This document shows positions 33,830 through 45,670 of a stretch of 64,000 nt of DNA, piece by piece. The notes beneath the pieces were generated by a model. The model ran no database searches, was not told the origin of the DNA, and worked only from the letters and a program-made list of their open reading frames with translations. Source of the stretch: Prunus persica. Lineage: Eukaryota; Streptophyta; Magnoliopsida; Rosales; Rosaceae. Made by a program: the position numbers and the translations under genes. The stretch lies in assembly GCF_000346465.2 (NCBI RefSeq), contig NC_034009.1:38680844-38744843 (forward strand), written 5' to 3'. Each line of letters starts with the position of its first letter. The first letter of the stretch is position 1.

Positions 33830-36800
33830 CTAAGGGGCAATCCTAAGTGGATCACGAGGGAACAGAGAAGTTTTGCGGATGTTGTTCAAACCGCAGAAAA
33901 GCATGACAACGCGCTCCAGCCCTACCCCGAACCCACCGTGCGGAGGTGCACCATATCTGTAAGAGCCATCACAAGGGTTAACAAGAGCCGGGCCAAAAAA
34001 ACTCATGCCAAACATACTGAGCAGCATAGAGGTGTATAGCATGGTAAAAAGCAAAATTTGTAAAGAGCTTTTGACTTGGAATATTTTAAAAAAATGATAT
34101 CAATAATAACAAGGGAAGAAAAAATAAGAATACCTGAAAGCATCGATATATGTTGAAATTGTCTTCAGTTCAATCCCACATGCTTGTGCACGTTCAGCCA
34201 GTAATTCTGGCACGTGCACACGTTGGGCACCAGAAATTATCTCCTCACCTGAGGGATGGGAAATAGATAATTAGATTTTCGTTGATATTTAAAACCAAAA
34301 CAACAATGCTGATCCAGCCATTGATGATTTACCTCGAATAAAAACATCAAATGAATTACTGTAGGCAAGATTATCGTGGCAAGGCATCGTATAGAATGGC
34401 CTCACAGCCAAAGGATAGCGGTGGAGTATGTAGAACTCAGTGCCGTACCTATGATCAAGTAAAATCCAGTTCAAACATTTATAATAACAACAGAATCTAT
34501 ATTAAACGAGAGCAAACTAAAACATATACTATGAAGATATAGAGCAAGAAAATTAAAAATTACTTCTCCAGAACCAGTTGCCCCAGTTTTCTCTCAGCCT
34601 CAGTGTTTAGGTCCCCCATAGGATCCACTTCAATGCCAGCATCCTGTACAAGGAGGTCAAACTTACAATAAAAAGAAAGAAAACTCTGCAATTGAAAGCA
34701 GGTCGTGCATGTTTTGGCCTTCCATGCATGCAAAAAAATCATATACATAAGGGTTTAGTCGAAATAAATAAAACAAAGAACTATTCAGCTCATTTATGCA
34801 CAAGTTATAAATTCCAAGGCACTCCTCTCCCTCAATGGCCTGCACACAGATCCATGCATCTGTGCATCCATTGTTTTCATTTGTTGCCCACTCTGCAAGA
34901 TAACTCCAGACTACCTAATTTGTTGGGTTGTTTTCTACGGCTCATGAACACAAGTTTCTGAATTAACAGCAATTGCCTACATGGAGCTTGCCGCTCCATC
35001 TGAAGCTCTCCTAATCATAACCACTGCATGAAAGATCAAACTAGTATGATAGTATTCTATCCCCTCTTCAGCTTCAAGATTTCTTAAAAGTCATGCTTCC
35101 TCAAGAACTATGTGACTTGTGAACTGTGATACAGCCCTATCAAAATCTACAATCATTCATTTAATTTCTCTATTTTATTCAGTGCAAAACATGAACCAAT
35201 GAAAATAAGTAAATAAATAAAATTAGCATAGTATTCCTAACCTTGAGCATTTGAATACCTTCTTCAAATGTAAGGCGTAGAGTCTCTGGCAAGTACTGCA
35301 AATTTATGACATGTCAACAATCAGAATCCAAAAAATTTATGTGCACAGGCCTGAAATATTTGGTAACAGTTTATTCTATAACTGACAGGAATATAAATGA
35401 GTTTATTAGGAAAAGATCATGCAGCACACCAAACATATCACATTACAATTATAATGTCAATAAAAAAACAAATAAGAATCATGACCTTCAATGGTTCGAA
35501 GGGATATTGCCTCCCTACAGCTTCAAGCTCCTTCTCACAAGTCTTGTTCAAAGTGTCGAATATTGTAACAAATAAACGGCCAACAATATCCATCACCTGC
35601 ACGAACAAGCATATAACTACTCAGAAATTCACATCCATGATCATATTGGGTGCTAAGAGAAAACCTTAGAAATTCAAACTCTACCTCAGAATAGTGACTC
35701 TTGATCTCCATTTCAAGATCAAGACCAATAAACTCACACAAATGCCTATGGGTATAGGAGTCCTCAGCTCTATAAACACCACCAATCTCAAAAACACGGC
35801 CAAAGTCACCACAGATAGCCATCTGCTTGTGAAGCTGAGGTGATTGGGCAAGGCAGGCAGGTTGACCCTTGTAGTCGAGTCTAAACACAGCAGCACCACC
35901 TTCGCTTGAACCAGCAATCAGTTTTGGCGTGTGGATTTCAAAAAAGCCTTCAGATAACAGAAACTGCCTAAAGATCTACACAATAACACAACCAATTACA
36001 TACAGAACTAAACTAACAACAAATTTTCTACAAATTTACAAAGAGAAACAAACACAAAGCATATATCTGCAAATGCTACAAACAAAACTTACAGTTCCAA
36101 CTTGGCTCTGGATCCGGAAGATCCCCTGATTCGCTGGTGTTCGCAAGTCAAGAACTCTATTGTTCAAGCGTGTATCCTGATTAACACGAACAAGCTTTTC
36201 TCCAGCCTAAAACCCACCAAAAGATCCAATAAATTTACATACAAAAAAAAAAAAAAAAATCCAAATCCTTGACAAAATTTCAAGAATCCAATTAACCAAA
36301 AAAAAAAAAACCTCTAATCTTACTCTCTTAAATAATCATTGTACCTGCAAAGCTTTTTCGATTTCAGCATCGCTTCGAGCAGCATCCTCAATATTAATAG
36401 GTAGCACAGCAGCTTTACTCACACAGTACAATTTCCTCACTTGAACCTCCACCTAATTAAAATCAACATTTCAATTATATCACATATTAACTAAGCAGTG
36501 AATTCATAAAATTAAAAAAAATTGAAATAAAAAATTACCTGCTGTGTGGTTCCTTTTATCTCAACACTAGGAACAGAAACAACTCCTTCAATATCAATAA
36601 TCGATTCGCGGCTCAAACCGGCAACGTACTTCACCATCTGGCGGCTCACGGTATCAGGCTGGACCGTAGCCACACACTGCACGGTGAAGCCTCTCTCTCT
36701 GACGACCACAAACGCCATGTTCTTCCCCACGGCTCGGATCGTCTGCGCTCGGCCTCGAATCAGCACCGAGCGGTTCTCCGATGTGTTCGTCAGAGCGCCG

Positions 36801-37045
36801 ACCTCGGTCCATCGGCTGACGTCCTCCACCGTCTTCGATTGTATCTCGTTGAGCGGGACGTCTCCATAGTTGGCGGAGAGCGGGTCCTGCTCGTCATCGA
36901 CGGCGAGAGAGCGAGTGGCGGCGGCTAGGGCTTCTTGCTCTTGGCGGCGGCGAAGCTTCTCTTGCTTGGCTGCTTCCTTCTTGGCGGCCTTTTTGCTGAC
37001 CGAGGCTGCGTCCTCGGAAGGGGGTTGCGATTCGGGTGTGGACAT
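33830..37045 (-). CDS. Aspartate--tRNA ligase, cytoplasmic
   Basis: Ten minus-strand exons join in phase to 540 aa: 36539-37045, 36345-36452, 36093-36206, 35685-35975, 35486-35596, 35242-35295, 34564-34643, 34333-34448, 34134-34248, 33830-33956. It charges tRNA-Asp with aspartate in the cytosol. It starts with a Lys/Glu-rich eukaryotic extension (residues 17-40), then an OB-fold anticodon-binding domain (about 75-195), then the class IIb catalytic core. Motif 1 is around 245-260 ([16 protein letters not shown]), motif 2 at 311-321 ([11 protein letters not shown]), and motif 3 near 506-514 (GGFGVGLER). There is no plastid or mitochondrial presequence. The Arabidopsis orthologue (At4g31180, IBI1) also binds beta-aminobutyric acid in defence priming; whether this copy does cannot be told from sequence. 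Confidence 0.95.
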
Positions 37046-37154
37046 TGTCGGGTCGGGTCGCGTTCAGAATAGTAGAGTGGTGGACTGAAATGTCTGGACA
37101 AACAAAACTGCTAAAATATTTGGAAATGTTGTGTGCGTTTTGTATTGTAGGATG

Positions 37155-37163
37155 ATATATAAA
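37155..37163 (-). promoter_or_regulatory. Probable TATA box of the AspRS gene
   Basis: Reads TTTATATAT on the minus strand, about 110 bp upstream of the AspRS ATG; a start near 37125 would give an approximately 80-nt leader. Confidence 0.45.
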
Positions 37164-37237
37164 CGAGTACAATTTTTATTTATTTATTTATTTTTTTGGG
37201 TAACAATACGAGTACAATTTAGGCTATGGAGGAATCT

Positions 37238-37400
37238 AGCCTAGGGATGGCAATGGGTCGAGTAGGGGTCGGGTATGACAATACCATCCTCATCCCTGCT
37301 CTTCATCCCCGCCCTCGTCCCCAAACCCATCCCCATTTAATAGGTTTCGGAAAATCCTCATCCCCGTTCCCGTCGGGGAACTATTCCCCATACCCGCCCC
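37238..37400. repeat. GGGATGGCAATGGG-type repeat remnant
   Basis: Contains TAGGGATGGCAATGGGTCG and runs of CCCCATCCCCG/CCCGCCCCG words. This composition is common in plant hAT-like or satellite-like dispersed repeats. Ends and target duplication could not be defined. Confidence 0.4.
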
Positions 37401-37587
37401 GAATCTCCGATTGTTTTTGCATAAAAAATATTTATAATACATTTTAACATTAAGTTTCATATTAAATTATCATTCAACGCATCCACAAATTTTCGTTTAT
37501 TTTCAAAAAAAAAAAACTCTCTTCGTTTTATAAATAATAAAAAATTTCAACTCATGGCAATTTTTATTTTAAGGGAGGCATATTTTC

Positions 37588-37725
37588 TTTTTTGGAATGA
37601 GTATTAAACAACTCTCAAGTTACTGTCCAAACCACACACAACACAACACGAATGTTAGGACTCGAACCCAAGACCTTGTCTGAGGAAGTAAATACTTCAA
37701 ACCACTACACTAGTGGGTCCTTTGT
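37588..37725 (-). mobile_element. tRNA-derived SINE-like element
   Basis: On the minus strand an A-box-like TAGTGTAGTGGTTTGAAGTA is followed about 35 bp later by a perfect B-box-like GGGTTCGAGTCC, and the far end is A-rich (CCAAAAAAG). This is the arrangement of an RNA polymerase III promoter in plant SINEs. It does not fold as a functional tRNA. It lies between the divergent AspRS and NAGK genes. Confidence 0.6.
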
Positions 37726-38245
37726 CCATGTTATTATTTTTAAATATCACTTTTGACCCTTAAAAAATTCTTTATATTAATAACTTTTAATAATTAAAAA
37801 TAAAAAATTGAACAACTTTTCATTCATAATTCTCTACTAGTGCTTTAATTTATCAAACATTGGAATTAACATCCTACATTCTCATCTCTTAGGAAAGTCT
37901 TTTTATTTTTTTTTCAAAGATTAGGACAGTTTATTTACAGCCTAACCCGTGAGAGAGGTAAACAGTTAAGAAAATCTCCCTGTGAGATTCTTTACCATCA
38001 CAGAATCTGATTCGATTGCTACCTGGAACAATTTTGAGGAGGCAAAGATGCTGCTTTCGCTCGTGATTTGATTCGATTGCTACCTTCAACTTAAACCCTT
38101 GATTAAAAAAACTAGAATAAAATCGCGGGTTTTCGTTTTCTCCTTCTCCTTCCTGCTTTTTCAGTCTCTGAAAAGCTCACTCTCACTCTCACTCTCCCTC
38201 CACAAACCCTTTCCCTGCTGCTTGCTTCTACTGCCTCACTCAAAA

Positions 38246-39232
38246 ATGTTGGCAGCTAAAACCCTAATAAACCCGTCTCCGCCCCTCAATCTGCCGCCCA
38301 AACTCACCCTCCGTCGTCCCAAACCCCCATTCTCTCTCTCAATCCGCAACTCGCTCTCTGACTCACAAGCCCCAACCACTCCGGGTCAGCTCCGAGTCGA
38401 CATCCTCTCCGAGTCTCTCCCCTTTATCCAAAAATTCCGAGGCAAGACCATCGTAGTCAAGTACGGCGGCGCCGCCATGAAATCAGAGTCCCTCCAGGCC
38501 TCCGTCGTCAACGACCTCGTCCTCCTCTCATGCGTCGGCCTCAGGCCCGTCCTTGTCCACGGCGGTGGGCCCGAGATCAACCACTGGCTCAAGCGCCTCA
38601 ACATCGAGGTCAGCTTCCACGACGGCCTCCGAGTCACCGACGCCGCCACAATGGAGATCGTCTCCATGGTCCTCGCCGGAAAAGTCAACAAAAACCTAGT
38701 CTCGCTCATCGACCGCGCCGGAGTCAAGGCCATCGGGCTCTGTGGCTTCGACGGGCGCCTCGTCACCGCCCGACCCGCCCCGAACGCGGCTAAGCTCGGG
38801 TTCGTCGGGGAGGTTGCTCGGGTGGACCCCACTGTGCTGTGGTCGATCGTGAACGACGGCCACATCCCCGTGATCGCGTCGGTGGCGGCGGACGAGACGG
38901 GGCAGCAGTACAACATCAATGCGGACACGGTGGCGGGGGAGCTGGCGGCGGCGCTGGGGGCGGAGAAGCTGATTCTGCTGACGGACGTGGCGGGGATCTT
39001 GAGCGATCGAAACGACGCGTTTAGCTTGGTGAAGGAGATTGACATCAAGGGAGTGAAGAAGATGGTGGAGGAGGGGACAATTGGTGGGGGTATGATACCA
39101 AAAGTGAATTGCTGTGTAAGGTCTTTGGCTCAGGGGGTGAAGACTGCTAGCATTGTTGATGGGAGAGTGCCCCATTCTTTGTTGCTTGAGATTTTGACTG
39201 ATGAAGGAGCTGGGACCATGATTAGTGGATAG
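38246..39232 (+). CDS. NAGK: Acetylglutamate kinase, chloroplastic
   Basis: A single intronless frame, 328 aa, starting at the ATG in CAAAAATGTTGG. It phosphorylates N-acetylglutamate, the second and committed step of arginine synthesis, in the plastid, and is activated by PII. Residues 1-45 are a Ser/Pro/Leu-rich, acid-poor transit peptide. The amino-acid-kinase fold follows: KYGGAAM (72-78), HGGGPEI (105-111), the substrate-binding NINAD (223-227) and GGGMIPK (280-286). A C-terminal block rich in arginine/PII regulatory residues follows ([16 protein letters not shown]). The frame is open upstream of the ATG (back to 38099) but without a start codon. The gene is strikingly GC-rich (many CGCC/GGCG codons) compared with its surroundings, which explains long spurious antisense frames. 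Confidence 0.95.
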   Translation: MLAAKTLINPSPPLNLPPKLTLRRPKPPFSLSIRNSLSDSQAPTTPGQLRVDILSESLPFIQKFRGKTIVVKYGGAAMKSESLQASVVNDLVLLSCVGLRPVLVHGGGPEINHWLKRLNIEVSFHDGLRVTDAATMEIVSMVLAGKVNKNLVSLIDRAGVKAIGLCGFDGRLVTARPAPNAAKLGFVGEVARVDPTVLWSIVNDGHIPVIASVAADETGQQYNINADTVAGELAAALGAEKLILLTDVAGILSDRNDAFSLVKEIDIKGVKKMVEEGTIGGGMIPKVNCCVRSLAQGVKTASIVDGRVPHSLLLEILTDEGAGTMISG

Positions 39233-39739
39233 TTAAATGCTAATTGCTTTGATTAAGAGTGTAATTGTTTATGAATTTGAGAGAGAATATTGAGAGCTCT
39301 TTGTCATCCCATAATTTGCAATAATTATCAGCTGCTCTAAAATTTTACTATAAATTTATGCTTTGGTGAGTTTCTACTGTTACCCAATTTCAATATCTGC
39401 ATAACTTGATGTCATGAAGAACATTTTAAGTGACATTAAATGATGCATAAATAATCAAGCTTCACATCCCCAGAAATTAGCAGATGAATTAGTATAAATC
39501 ATCTGGCATAAATTAACAATGGTGTCCCAGTAAATACAAACAAAAGGGATTTAGCAGGGACTACGCGGCATGAACAGATCAATTTCTGAAACTGAGACAT
39601 GATGGATGCCATGGGAAACAAAAAGAAGTCCTATTGCATTTACAAACGATTGTTCCAAAAGTTTCCTCCTGAATACAAAGTTTGAGGAAAATCAACTTAC
39701 ACCGTATAATGACCTGAGTGGTTCTGCTTCAGAATGCTT

Positions 39740-42700
39740 TCAGCTTTCACCGACCTCTTCTGGATCAGTAACTGGCAATTCGTCGTGCCCTGCTATCTCA
39801 CTGTTTGCATGTTCCGATGAGTTCTCGTCATCAGAGTCTTGTCTTACAACAGAATCAAGAGCAGAGTTACAGATGGGTCTTTGTCTCGACCTATTCTTGG
39901 TGCCCAAGTTTCTGTTTTCCAGGACTGGATGGCTAGTGTCTCCAGCTAGTCTTTTACTCCAGCGCACACCCATAGGCTTTAGGGCAATACTATCAGTTTG
40001 AGCATGGTTCTTGTCTGTCTCAGATTTGCCTGAGTCACTATGGTCACCCTTATCTTCATCCTTTGTTCCACCATCATCCCAATTGTTATCATCGTCATCA
40101 CTAGCAACTTCTTCAATCCTGTCGCTTGAGGTGTCACTGCCCGCAGAGTCATCCTTATTACCAGAATCATTGGCGTCACTGTCATTGGAATTACTTTTTT
40201 TACCTGAATTGTCTTCTGAGTTTGTGTCTCTCTGTGGGGCACCATTAGTGTCAGTGCCATTTCTTCTTCTACGCTTACCCTCTTGCCTTTTCTCGTCGGC
40301 AGTTCTCTTCCCGCTGGACCCCAAGTAAGATTTACAATTGGTGAGAAAAGTAATATAATGTGGAAACAAACGAGCAGACTTGGCCACAAAGAGGCCACAT
40401 AAAGAATCAAGAACAAGTTTTAGAGTAACGAACAGACATGAAAGAAAATTGTGAAAAAAATGTTGCATACATCCAGAACAATAACATCCTTACAGTAGTA
40501 ACCTTCATATGCCGATGAAAATCATTTTCCAAGAATACAAAATGTACTTGAAACCATGCAATATGCAAGGAGGGTCACAAAAAATGGGGACTATGCAAAA
40601 TATCCAAAACTATTACAGAAGTCTTACTTTGTTACTTTAATAGCCTCATGAATAGCCCGATCGTACTCATCTGCACATTATTCAAAACAAAATCTCTTAG
40701 AATGTAAGGATAAAAAATAAGTAGATAAGGAAGTACAGAGTGATAACAGGATACATACAGAATAAATTAACAATCATTGATCATAACGGATAAAGAAATA
40801 AAAATCTGTTCTCAAGTTCAAAGCTTACCCTGAAACTCCTCTAATTTCCCAGACATCATTTATAAACAATCAGCTAGAGTTAGGGCCAGTGTTTGATGCA
40901 ATCAAAATTATTGGAGCAATGTCACATGTTGAGAAGGAGGTAGCCAAACAAAATTTTCATCATACCAAATGTGTAGCTGACAGGCCTACGGTTGCGACAG
41001 GAACGAGTAGTTCCAGCACCACAAGAATTTCTCAAAGTATTCAGATGCCTCTCTTGCCTTTCTTTCTGCTTTAGTGCCCTTTCTTTCTTCTGTAGAATAC
41101 AACAGTTTTAGTATAAACAACACAAGCCTAAGCTGTTGCATAAGGTTCACTGCTAAAGACAGTACCCACAATTTCAAAATTAACAGCCACTGCAAAAGTT
41201 TACCTTCTGAAGTTTCTCAAGAACAGGAATAGCATTGGTTTCAATAATCTTAGCAACAGAAACATCTGCTACAACTTTGCTTGATGAGAGTTCATCCTAC
41301 CATGACAGGGAAGGGATAATTTCTTTTATGAGAAACAAATTTTAGTAATAATACTCATAAAACAAAGTACAAAACCCCGGTGAACAAGAAGTCTACCAAC
41401 AATTGAATACTGATTTTAGTCTTGTGATAAACAAAAACTTTGACTTACTACAACTTTACGAAATTCCTCGAGATTGGTTGCCAGTGTTTCCCACTGGAGA
41501 CTAATATTTGCCAGGTTTAAACATCCTTTTCCCCTGCTCTTTGCCTTTGACTCAAGGGCAGTTACTTCCTTGTATAATCTATGACCGGTAATCGTAGTTC
41601 CCTCGTACCTGAAATGAATGCAGTAACTGGTATTACAACTGATCGTGCTATCAAAGGCATAAAATTAATAACATATCAAAATATTACCAATAGGAAGTTC
41701 CATTTCCATCTCCTCCTATCTTATTTTTGCGAAAGAAAGAAACTTCAGTTCCTTGTTTCAGAGCATCATTAATATAAGCTAATGCATCATCTTGCTGGGA
41801 ACCCCAAAAAAAAAAAAATAAAGAGTTATTTATATCACACCATCTTTCAACAACAACAAAAAAATTTACTTATATCAAACTCCCATATATACTTCCAACA
41901 TATAATCACATGTTCAGGTATAATGCAATTGTAACATAAAATTAGGTGATCCAATGGTTAAAAAGCATGTAAACCACCTAGACATATAGAAACAAATACA
42001 GGACAAATTGGTAGGACTTAGTACATCAGCTCTGAGTTCACAAAGTGCTTTTAAGAGTAGTAAGCGTTTTGTTGGATCGAGTTCCTTGTAACGAGATATC
42101 TCTTCTCTGCAAAAACAGCACAAATGGCAAAAATTATAGTTGATTTTTTAAAAAAAAAACTAAATCAGATTAAATACAGTCAAACTAACACATTGTCAAT
42201 ACCCTTTAGCTGCCACTAGCGGAATCTCCCCCTCAGCAACCTGCAGTAAAGAGAAAATATATTGCTGCAGGTTATACACAGGCTATATAAAGAAAGGGGG
42301 CAAAAGGAGTCAAACTCCTAGATTCTAAAACAACTCACCCATGGCCACCATGTTGCAAGTTTCTTACAAAGCACAGTCACCCATGCATCAGAGCCATCCA
42401 ATGCTTTACTTGCAGGTGGTATTCCCTGGAAAGAACACAGGTTAGAATGAGATGAAGATGATCATATGTGGAAAAGGAAAGAAAACAAGAAAAGACAAAT
42501 ATTTTGTATAGGTAGGGATTTCAGACCCAGCTGAAAACAAATCAAATTGTTTTCTTTATAATTTTTGAAATCGATGTATTCCTACCAAGACTATCCTGTT
42601 TGTTTCTTAGTCCAAAAACTCTCCGTAATCAGTAATAAAACTGACTTCATTGTTGTCTTCCCCAAAACCGATTGTTCAGTCAATCATCTATCATAGTCTA

Positions 42701-43649
42701 AACAGAGAAAGAATCAGCTAAGATATTTAAACTTGGGTAAACAAAATCAATCTTTGAATGAAAGAATATGACACAGTTCAACTATTCGATTCTTAAGTTA
42801 AGCTTAGGCAAAACAGCATTACTAGACTGAACATATATAGTAATATATCACTTAAATAATTAAATTCTTATATTTACCATATGTATCACATTCTACAAAT
42901 CCATGACTTAAGAAAATCTATTGAGGCACAATTCTGCCTAATCCCCCAAAAATAAACAAAGCAAAAGAAACCATTAGACACCATTTCTCACCCTTGTCTT
43001 CATCTAACAATATTCCATATATTAGCAACAATCACATATCTCGTTAAATGAAAACACCAAACACCAAATCAGATGCCCATTCAATGTCAATGAGTAATAG
43101 CAAAATGTAAAACACATTAATGCACCAACAACTATAAGCCTTTGCTCACACATTCTAATCGCTCCAGAGGCAATGGTGTTTCATATAAAGTTGTAAACAA
43201 CTTAAGAAGCATATAGTAAAATCAAACAAACTAATATATATGATCAAAGAAATTTTTAACCTTCAACAGGGCAATGTGAAGCTGAGCAAGTGCACCGCCT
43301 GGGTTTATCAAACCCATCTCGATCTCTTCAGCTGATATTTTCGAAGCCTTCCCAACCACTGGCTCAAAAACCTACCAAAACAACACCAACATTACAAAAC
43401 GAAAACAAATGCAGAATAAAAAATGCGACCTCTCTCTGTGAAACCAACAAAATAGGATCTTACGATCAAGAAGTCGAGGACGGAGGCCAGTTCCCATCGC
43501 TGACGAAGCTTCGCGACCTGAGCCTTTAGAGAATCTTCCTCTTTTTCCTCTTCTTCCTCCAAAACCATCACTTCCACGTCTTCCTTCGCTGACCTCTTTT
43601 CTTCTTTGACGACGTCGTTCGCCTCCCGCCTCCGGCGACCCCCAGCCAT
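39740..43649 (-). CDS. DDT domain-containing protein (DDR4-like)
   Basis: Eleven minus-strand exons join in phase to 534 aa: 43464-43649, 43261-43371, 42339-42425, 42203-42240, 42025-42106, 41688-41794, 41449-41608, 41204-41296, 40966-41089, 40628-40670, 39740-40313. It starts MAGGRRRREANDVV. A DDT-type helical module begins at about residue 45 (LRQRWELASVLDFLIVFEPV), followed by WHIM-like helices (EEISRYKELDPTKRLLLLKA; ALAYINDALKQG; SYWYEG). Coiled coils follow (ETNAIPVLEKLQKKKERALK), and a long Ser/Asp/Glu-rich, disordered tail from about 345. In plants such DDR-type proteins partner ISWI remodellers in nucleosome spacing. The family name is from memory of domain order and is less sure than the gene model. 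The last splice (exon 10 to 11) creates an Asn codon and has an otherwise normal acceptor. Confidence 0.78.
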
Positions 43650-45099
43650 ACCGCACGGACAAAGATATGCTTAGAGAGAGAGGGAGAATAAACGAAGCGG
43701 ATGATGAAATTCAATGAAAAGGGAGGGAGAGTTGTGGGCAATTAAAGTTGGGGTGAAATGTTGTTTCGAGGGTTTTCCCGCCTAAATCTTTTTTTTACCA
43801 GAGATCGTGGTTAAGGTTACATTTCTAGGGTTAATTTGAAGACCGACTTTTCGACTCTCCCCCTCTCTCCAATGTTAGGTCTCTGTCTCTCTGTCCGAGA
43901 CGGAACGCTGCGTTTCAACACAATTTCTGATTAAATTAAATTAAATTAGAATTAGAATTATAAAAGGGAGACTTTGAAAAAGCCCAAAGGAGAGAGAAAA
44001 TTTTTAAAAGAAGCAAAAATGGACAAAATTGCCCTTATTTATTTTTTGATTTCCTAAGAAATCCTTTACATTTGCATGTCTTTAGTTTGAAAGTTGAGAG
44101 GTTATTCTGTCTTTTTTGAAAAAGCTTTGGCTTTTTCCAAAAGTGAAAGTTTTTTTATGGGTAAAACCTAAATTTACTATTATAAAACTTATGAAAGGCT
44201 CGTTTGGGATTTATTTTGTTAAGAAGCACTTTCGCTAATAAGCATTTCTTTAAGAGTAACATTAAAAGAGTATCAAAATTTTAATGGCAAATCAAAGCGT
44301 TCTTTTGGAAAAGTACTTGAAAGTGAATTTTGAATAAGCTCTTTCTAGGTACTAATCCAAAATTTTATGACCCTTAAATACTTTATAATTTTTCTGCCAA
44401 ATACTATCAAAATCGCTTTTATTGTTAATTTTCTTTTTAAAATAACATGTTTGATAAATAATATATTAAAAGTATTTTGAGTATCAACAAATGTTAAATC
44501 GTTTGGTAAAATATACAGAGACGTGTGGATAAATATTAAAATATACATGATGGAAAGTATTATGTGCTAAACATGTGATAGAAGTGGAGATTAAGATAAA
44601 GACAGTAGTGGTGACAAAAATAATAATGGTGTTTTCATCGTGTTGAAGAAGACTATCTTCTTTTTACGGGTTCTTCTGCTCCTTTATAATGTTCTTGCGT
44701 GTGTGCAATTCTCTTGATCATATGGTATGGTGCTTCTTCACTAATCTTCTGTGGTTGTTGGATGAAATTTCGAATTTTTTTAATTTTCACCAATGCAAGA
44801 TAGATTCGTTGTTCTGTTTTGACATTTTCGCTGTTGTGAAACGTGTGTTTCTTTATGTTCCTCGTTCGTTGCTAGCTTGTATTTTGTCCTATTTGGATTT
44901 ACTATTGCTAGTTAAGTTGGGCTATTTGGTTTATATTGGCTTGGGCCTAAGCTTTTGTCTTATCCGTTCTTCTAGGGTATGCCCTTCCCCCTTTTGGTCC
45001 AATGATACCAAGGAGCCCCTAAAATAAGGGGCCTATATTATCTACCCTTCCAAGTTGCAGAGAGACTGATCTCAGTATAGAAGTGGAGATTGTGGCAAA
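43650..45099. other. Spacer, no recognised gene
   Basis: The first 300 bp should contain the DDR4-like promoter and leader (CT-rich at 43850-43900). The rest is AT-rich. An open frame at 44689-45027 is hydrophobic but has no splice or promoter context that I can defend. Confidence 0.45.
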
Positions 45100-45250
45100 C
45101 ATGGTCTTAGCTCAGTGGTAGAGTTGTTGTCGTGCATTTTGGTGGTATGCGAGTTTAATTTTGGTTTTTCATTGCACCGTGTGTGTGCGCGTAAGAATAG
45201 CCCCTCTCAATTACACCGTGTGTGTAAATGTGGCAACCAAAAGAATAAAA
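45100..45250 (+). mobile_element. tRNA-derived SINE-like fragment
   Basis: GGTCTTAGCTCAGTGGTAGA (45103-45122) is a near-perfect tRNA A-box region. About 30 bp later GCGAGTTTAATTTTGG is a decayed B box. No acceptor stem pairing exists, so this is not a tRNA gene. A GCACCGTGTGTGTGCGC tail follows. Confidence 0.5.
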
Positions 45251-45311
45251 AAAGTAACGGATTATGTGAAAGCATGTTAAGATATCACGGGATCTCTTGT
45301 AGTTTATAAAA

Positions 45312-45661
45312 GGGAGATTCACTATTATACCCAAGATGGGGGTCCAAATTATAAAAATATCCTATATAAAATGGACTTTAGAAACACACCCAAAGCCCAT
45401 TTACAACATAACAAAAAAGCTTTTAACTTCTTATAAATTACAAAACTGCCATCAATTTCTTAAAACAAGCCCAACCCCAAAATCTCATAAAAATACCCAA
45501 AACACTCAATAGGGCATCAAAGTAATTTAATAATCAATATTAAATTCAATAAGGCCAGCTATCATTTTTTGGGTTTTTTTTGGGTTTGTTTATAGGAATT
45601 CAATTGTGTAGGGTTTATTTATAATATTAGTGCTAGAAATGGGTATATCACTAAATATCTC
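45312..45661. mobile_element. Mutator-type MITE, copy 2 (350 bp)
   Basis: Flanked by a perfect 9-bp duplication TTTATAAAA (45303-45311 and 45662-45670). The left end GGGAGATTCACTATTATACC and the right end GGTATATCACTAAATATCTC are imperfect inverted repeats. Internal sequence aligns along its length with the copy at 5692-6040. No coding capacity. Confidence 0.85.
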
Positions 45662-45670
45662 TTTATAAAA

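Noticed and set aside
33818..34039. 73-codon plus-strand frame
   Set aside because: Antisense of the last AspRS exon.
38386..39048. 220-codon minus-strand frame
   Set aside because: Exact antisense of the GC-rich NAGK coding region; amino-acid composition (Ser/Thr/Arg/Pro) is that of a shadow frame, and no family is recognisable.
39979..40416. 145-codon minus-strand frame rich in Met, Thr and Val
   Set aside because: Overlaps the last DDR4-like exon in the wrong frame; produced by GAT/GAC repeats.
45100..45180. Possible tRNA gene (A-box TTAGCTCAGTGGTAGAG)
   Set aside because: B box decayed, no acceptor-stem pairing and no anticodon stem; better explained as a SINE fragment.
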